Positions 61,099-64,000 of a DNA stretch of 64,000 nucleotides are shown in pieces; the first letter of the stretch is position 1; each line of letters opens with the position of its first letter. The translations under genes were made by a program, and so were the position numbers. Under the pieces are notes generated by a model. That model was not told the origin of the DNA and made no database searches. It saw only the letters and a list, made by a program, of their open reading frames with translations. Source of the DNA: Paraburkholderia sp. BL10I2N1 (GTDB lineage: Bacteria; Pseudomonadota; Gammaproteobacteria; Burkholderiales; Burkholderiaceae); contig NZ_SNWA01000002.1 in NCBI RefSeq assembly GCF_004361815.1, positions 2,542,001 to 2,606,000 of the forward strand, given 5' to 3'.

Positions 61099-62453
61099 TC
61101 GTGATCGGCGCCGGTCCGGCCGGCGTGCGCGCCGCGCAGGCACTCGCCGGGGCGGGGCTCAGGCCCACCGTCATCGACGAAGGCAGGCGCGACGGCGGCC
61201 AGATCTATCGCCGGCAGCCCGAGGGCTTTTCGCGTGCCTACGATGCGCTGTACGGAACCGAGGCCGCCCGTGCCGCGTCCGTTCACGCGACGTTCGACGC
61301 GCTCAGGTCTCGCATCGACTATCTGCCGGAAACGCTCGTCTGGAATATCTCGCCCGGCATGGTGCATCTCGTCAGCGGCACGCGCTATCACACGCTGAAG
61401 TTCGATGCGCTCATCGTCTGTAGCGGGGCGACCGACCGGCTGATGCCGGTGAAGGGCTGGCAACACGCGGGGACTTACACGCTCGGCGGCGCGCAAGTTG
61501 CGCTGAAGTCGCAGGGGTGCGCGGTGGGTGCGCGCACGGTGATGATGGGCACCGGCCCTCTGCTGTATCTCGTGGCAGCGCAATACGTGAAGGCCGGTGC
61601 GCAGGTCTCCGCTGTGCTGGATACGTCGACCGCGCTGCAGCGGCTGCGCGCGTTGCCAGCGCTGCTGTCGATTCCCGCGTCGCTCTGGAAGGGACTCGCG
61701 CTGATGCGCGTGCTGCGGCGAGCGAAGGTGCCGGTCCATCGAGGCGTGCGGCCCGTGGAGATCAAGGGAACGCCTCAGGATGGCGTGACCGGCGTCGCGG
61801 TAAAGCTGCAGGACGGCGCGTTGTTCGAGCGTGCGTGCGACGCTGTCGCGCTCGGTTATCACCTGCGCCCGGAGACCCAGCTCGCCGACCTGGCCGGGTG
61901 CGAGTTCCACTTCGACGAAGCCTCGCAGCAATGGCTGCCACACACCGACGAAGACGGACGAAGCAGCGTCAAGGGCGTCTATCTCGCGGGGGACGGCGCG
62001 CGCGTGCGCGGCGCCGATGCGGCTGAGCGTTCCGGACGCCTTGCCGCGCTTGCGGCGATGCGCGACGCAGGCATGGCCGTCGAGGGTATCGATACGCTAC
62101 GCGCGGAACTGCAGCGCTTCACGCGCTTTGCCGCCGGCTTGCGCACCGCGTTTCCGTGGCCGGCGGAACTGGCGGCAGCCGTGCCGGACGACACGCTCAT
62201 CTGCCGTTGCGAGGCCATCACGGCAGGCGAATTGCGCCGTGTCGTGCGTGAAGCCGGTGCGCGCGAAGCCAACCGCGCCAAGGCATTTTCGCGGGTCGGC
62301 ATGGGGCGTTGCCAGGGGCGCTATTGCGGGCACGCCGGCGCCGAGATCATCGCGGCCGCGGCGTGCGTGCCGCTTTCCGCCGTAGGGCGGCTACGCGGCC
62401 AGGCGCCCGTCAAACCGTTGCCGATGGCGCTTGTCGAGGACACCTGCGAATGA
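61083..62453 (+). CDS. FAD/NAD(P)-binding subunit with C-terminal BFD-type iron-sulfur domain
   Basis: Flavoprotein of 456 residues of the HcnB/OoxA type. The FAD motif is VIVIGAGPAGVRAAQALAGAG near the N-terminus. A second nucleotide motif surrounds GTGPLLYLVAAQY. The C-terminal Fer2_BFD domain has C374, C376, C410 and C415 in LICRCEAIT and GRCQGRYCGHAG, ligands for another [2Fe-2S] centre. It is the middle subunit of the three-part dehydrogenase and would pass electrons to the respiratory chain. ATG 61083 overlaps the [2Fe-2S] gene. The next gene starts in its stop codon. Confidence 0.92.
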   Translation: MAARVIVIGAGPAGVRAAQALAGAGLRPTVIDEGRRDGGQIYRRQPEGFSRAYDALYGTEAARAASVHATFDALRSRIDYLPETLVWNISPGMVHLVSGTRYHTLKFDALIVCSGATDRLMPVKGWQHAGTYTLGGAQVALKSQGCAVGARTVMMGTGPLLYLVAAQYVKAGAQVSAVLDTSTALQRLRALPALLSIPASLWKGLALMRVLRRAKVPVHRGVRPVEIKGTPQDGVTGVAVKLQDGALFERACDAVALGYHLRPETQLADLAGCEFHFDEASQQWLPHTDEDGRSSVKGVYLAGDGARVRGADAAERSGRLAALAAMRDAGMAVEGIDTLRAELQRFTRFAAGLRTAFPWPAELAAAVPDDTLICRCEAITAGELRRVVREAGAREANRAKAFSRVGMGRCQGRYCGHAGAEIIAAAACVPLSAVGRLRGQAPVKPLPMALVEDTCE

Positions 62454-63610
62454 CTGCGAGCGAAGCGGATGTGATCGTGATCGGCGGCGGCATCATGGGC
62501 GCCACCACGGCATTTTTTCTGAGCCGCCGCGGGCGCTCAGTGCTGCTTCTCGAGCGTGGCCAGACGGGCCAGCAGGCGAGTGGGGTGAACTTCGGCGGCA
62601 TCCGTCGTCAAGGGCGCGCCCTCTCTCAACTGGCGATGGCGAATCGCGCGCTTGCCACCTGGCGGCACGCGGCCGAATGGCTGGGCGAGGACATCGAGTT
62701 TCTGCCGTCCGGGCATACGCGAGTGTGCTATCACCCGCACGACGCCGCGTACTTCGAGACCTACGCCAAAGAAGCGCGCGCCTTCGACCTCGAACTGGAA
62801 GTATTTCAGGGCGAAGCGGTGTTTCGCCGCTTTCCGTTTCTTGGGCGGGAGGTGCTGGCCGCATCGGTCTCTCCACTCGATGGTCACGCGAATCCTCGCC
62901 TTGCTGCGCCAGCTTTCGGGCGCGCAGCGGCGAGGATGGGGGCACAGGTGCTCGAGAACGTGGAGATCGTGCGAGTCGAGAAGGAGGGCGGTGGTTTCCG
63001 GGTCGAGAGCGCGGATGGCGTCGTCTATCGGGCAGCGCAGCTTGTGATCTGCGCTGGCGCGTGGGCGGACCGGTTGAGTGCGCAGTTCGGCGAGCCTGTG
63101 CCGCTTGCCGCGCGCGGTCCGCAGATGGCCGTGACCGAACCCGTGCCGTATGTGTTCCGCTCTTCGATGGGCGTCTATACGTCCATCAAGGAAGAGAGTG
63201 TTTATTTCCGCCAGATTCCACGCGGCAACATCGTACTCGGCGGCGGTCCTGCCGGGCCGGCGGATGCCGACACGCAACGCGCGTCGGTGTTGCCGCTCAA
63301 CACGGTGCGACAGCTTGCGCAGTTCCGCAGACTGGTGCCGGCGCTCGCGCCGCTTCATGTCATTCGTGTGTGGAGCGGCGTGGAAAGCTATCTCCCCGAC
63401 AGCGAGCCGGTCATCGGGCCAAGCTCGAAGCAGCCGGGACTCTTCTATGCATTCGGCTTTAGCGGGTCGGGCTTCCAGATCGGCCCCGGTGTCGGAGAGA
63501 CGCTTGCGGAACTCGTCGATACGGGCAGCACGTCTATTCCGCTCGAGGCCTTTTCGATTTCACGCTTTGCAGCGCAACCCGCTGTTCCTTCTGGATGTGG
63601 CACGTCATGA
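62450..63610 (+). CDS. FAD-binding DAO-type catalytic subunit
   Basis: Oxidoreductase of 386 residues in the DAO family (HcnC, OoxB, LhpB class). The FAD motif is VIVIGGGIMGATTAFFLSRR, then LLLERGQTGQQASGVNFGG. SPLDGHANPRLAAPAFG lines the substrate region, and GFSGSGFQIGPGVGETLAEL completes the FAD site. It should remove two electrons from a C-N bond of the substrate, for example an opine, sarcosine or hydroxyproline analogue. It is coupled to the subunit before it and to the AraC gene after it (ATGA at both ends). Confidence 0.92.
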   Translation: MTASEADVIVIGGGIMGATTAFFLSRRGRSVLLLERGQTGQQASGVNFGGIRRQGRALSQLAMANRALATWRHAAEWLGEDIEFLPSGHTRVCYHPHDAAYFETYAKEARAFDLELEVFQGEAVFRRFPFLGREVLAASVSPLDGHANPRLAAPAFGRAAARMGAQVLENVEIVRVEKEGGGFRVESADGVVYRAAQLVICAGAWADRLSAQFGEPVPLAARGPQMAVTEPVPYVFRSSMGVYTSIKEESVYFRQIPRGNIVLGGGPAGPADADTQRASVLPLNTVRQLAQFRRLVPALAPLHVIRVWSGVESYLPDSEPVIGPSSKQPGLFYAFGFSGSGFQIGPGVGETLAELVDTGSTSIPLEAFSISRFAAQPAVPSGCGTS

Positions 63611-64000
63611 AACACTCCGAACCACTCGAAGAGGCACGGGCGTTCATCGAAGCGCATTTCAACGAGCCCGTCACGCTCGCGCAACTGGCGGCGCTGTCGG
63701 CGCTGAGCGTGTCGCGCTTCGCGACTGCGTTCAGGCAACGGTTCGGTTCTTCGCCATATCGTTACCTGTGCAGATTGCGCATCCAGCATGCGCAGTCGCT
63801 GCTTCTTGCGGGCGTGCCAGGATCGGCGGTGGCGACCGAGGTGGGCTTTTTCGATCAGAGCCATTTCGGTCGGCATTTCAAGCGATGTTGCGGCATGACG
63901 CCCAGCATGTTCGTCGAGCGCGCAGCGGCGCGCAAGACCATGCGTGGCTCACCGCCCTGTCGGCAGGCGATGACGGCAGAACCGAACGCATCGGGCGCAA
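63607..64000 (+). CDS. AraC-family regulator, 3' end missing
   Basis: The first 131 codons of a gene cut by the window end. Two helix-turn-helices follow the AraC pattern: EEARAFIEAHFNEPVTLAQL, LSALSVSRFATAFRQRFGSS, RLRIQHAQSLLLAGVPGSAV and VGFFDQSHFGRHFKRCCGMTP. The DNA-binding domain is at the N-terminus, so there is no upstream sensor domain and the protein is either small or has an unusual C-terminal part. Its ATG overlaps the dehydrogenase stop (ATGA), so it is likely the operon's own regulator. Confidence 0.9.
   Translation, partial: MKHSEPLEEARAFIEAHFNEPVTLAQLAALSALSVSRFATAFRQRFGSSPYRYLCRLRIQHAQSLLLAGVPGSAVATEVGFFDQSHFGRHFKRCCGMTPSMFVERAAARKTMRGSPPCRQAMTAEPNASGA

Noticed and set aside
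1..64000. CRISPR arrays, tRNA or rRNA genes, prophage or transposase genes, defence systems
   Set aside because: I looked for regularly spaced repeats, tRNA-like cloverleaf ends, and transposase, integrase, nuclease and toxin motifs on both strands and found none I could support.

Overview
The window looks like a chromosomal or megaplasmid segment from a Burkholderiaceae betaproteobacterium, most likely Paraburkholderia, Caballeronia or a close relative. The evidence is high G+C throughout, a Gram-negative Porin_4-type porin, two small secreted DUF4148 proteins (a family typical of this group), a PHB-depolymerase-type esterase, and dense packing of catabolic operons each with its own LysR, IclR, Lrp or AraC regulator. 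I see no rRNA, tRNA, CRISPR array, phage genes or intact insertion sequence. The window opens inside a sugar-binding protein gene and ends inside an AraC-type regulator gene.

Layout. 1-2356: sugar ABC transporter (binding protein truncated by the window edge, permease, ATPase). 2455-5582: orphan amino-acid binding protein and M20 amidohydrolase, divergent from a LysR regulator. 5715-10404: DUF1330 protein, a decayed berberine-bridge-type FAD oxidase, a FAD monooxygenase and a PLP decarboxylase. 10502-15689: a 2-hydroxyacid dehydrogenase, a solo MlaC-like protein, a translationally coupled SRPBCC / Ap4A-phosphorylase-like pair, and a PQQ-type beta-propeller. 15936-19835: polar amino-acid ABC transporter with an IclR regulator. 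20484-25807: a coupled lipoprotein pair, an M20 deacylase divergent from a second PLP decarboxylase, and a small lipoprotein. 26144-30304: an AAHS aromatic-acid transporter preceded by a PcaR/PcaU-like operator, a PHA-depolymerase-like esterase with a phasin-like neighbour, and the tandem DUF4148 genes.

30802-42269 is a quinate/shikimate-like catabolic island: AroE-like dehydrogenase, sugar-phosphate-isomerase-like protein, KSTD-type FAD dehydrogenase, SDR, ShiA-like MHS transporter, type II dehydroquinate dehydratase, porin, BKACE-family enzyme and QuiC-type dehydroshikimate dehydratase. The AroE-like enzyme lacks the two serines that normally hold the shikimate carboxylate, so the substrate may be an analogue. 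A remnant of a Gfo/Idh/MocA oxidoreductase sits inside the island.

42326-64000 looks like a second large catabolic island for an amino- or N-acyl-type compound. On the minus strand are tartrate dehydrogenase, succinate-semialdehyde dehydrogenase, AstE/AspA-type deacylase and cupin, then Lrp regulator, class III aminotransferase, GhrA and GNAT. On the plus strand are an aldehyde dehydrogenase, a HAD hydrolase, a DAO-type oxidase, a complete peptide/opine-type ABC transporter, and a three-subunit [2Fe-2S]/FAD/FAD dehydrogenase coupled to an AraC regulator. From 57043 to the window end seven genes overlap or abut by start/stop codons. The actual substrate cannot be read from sequence alone. These two islands are the best candidates for undescribed biochemistry. 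Nothing in the window resembles a defence system or mobile element.
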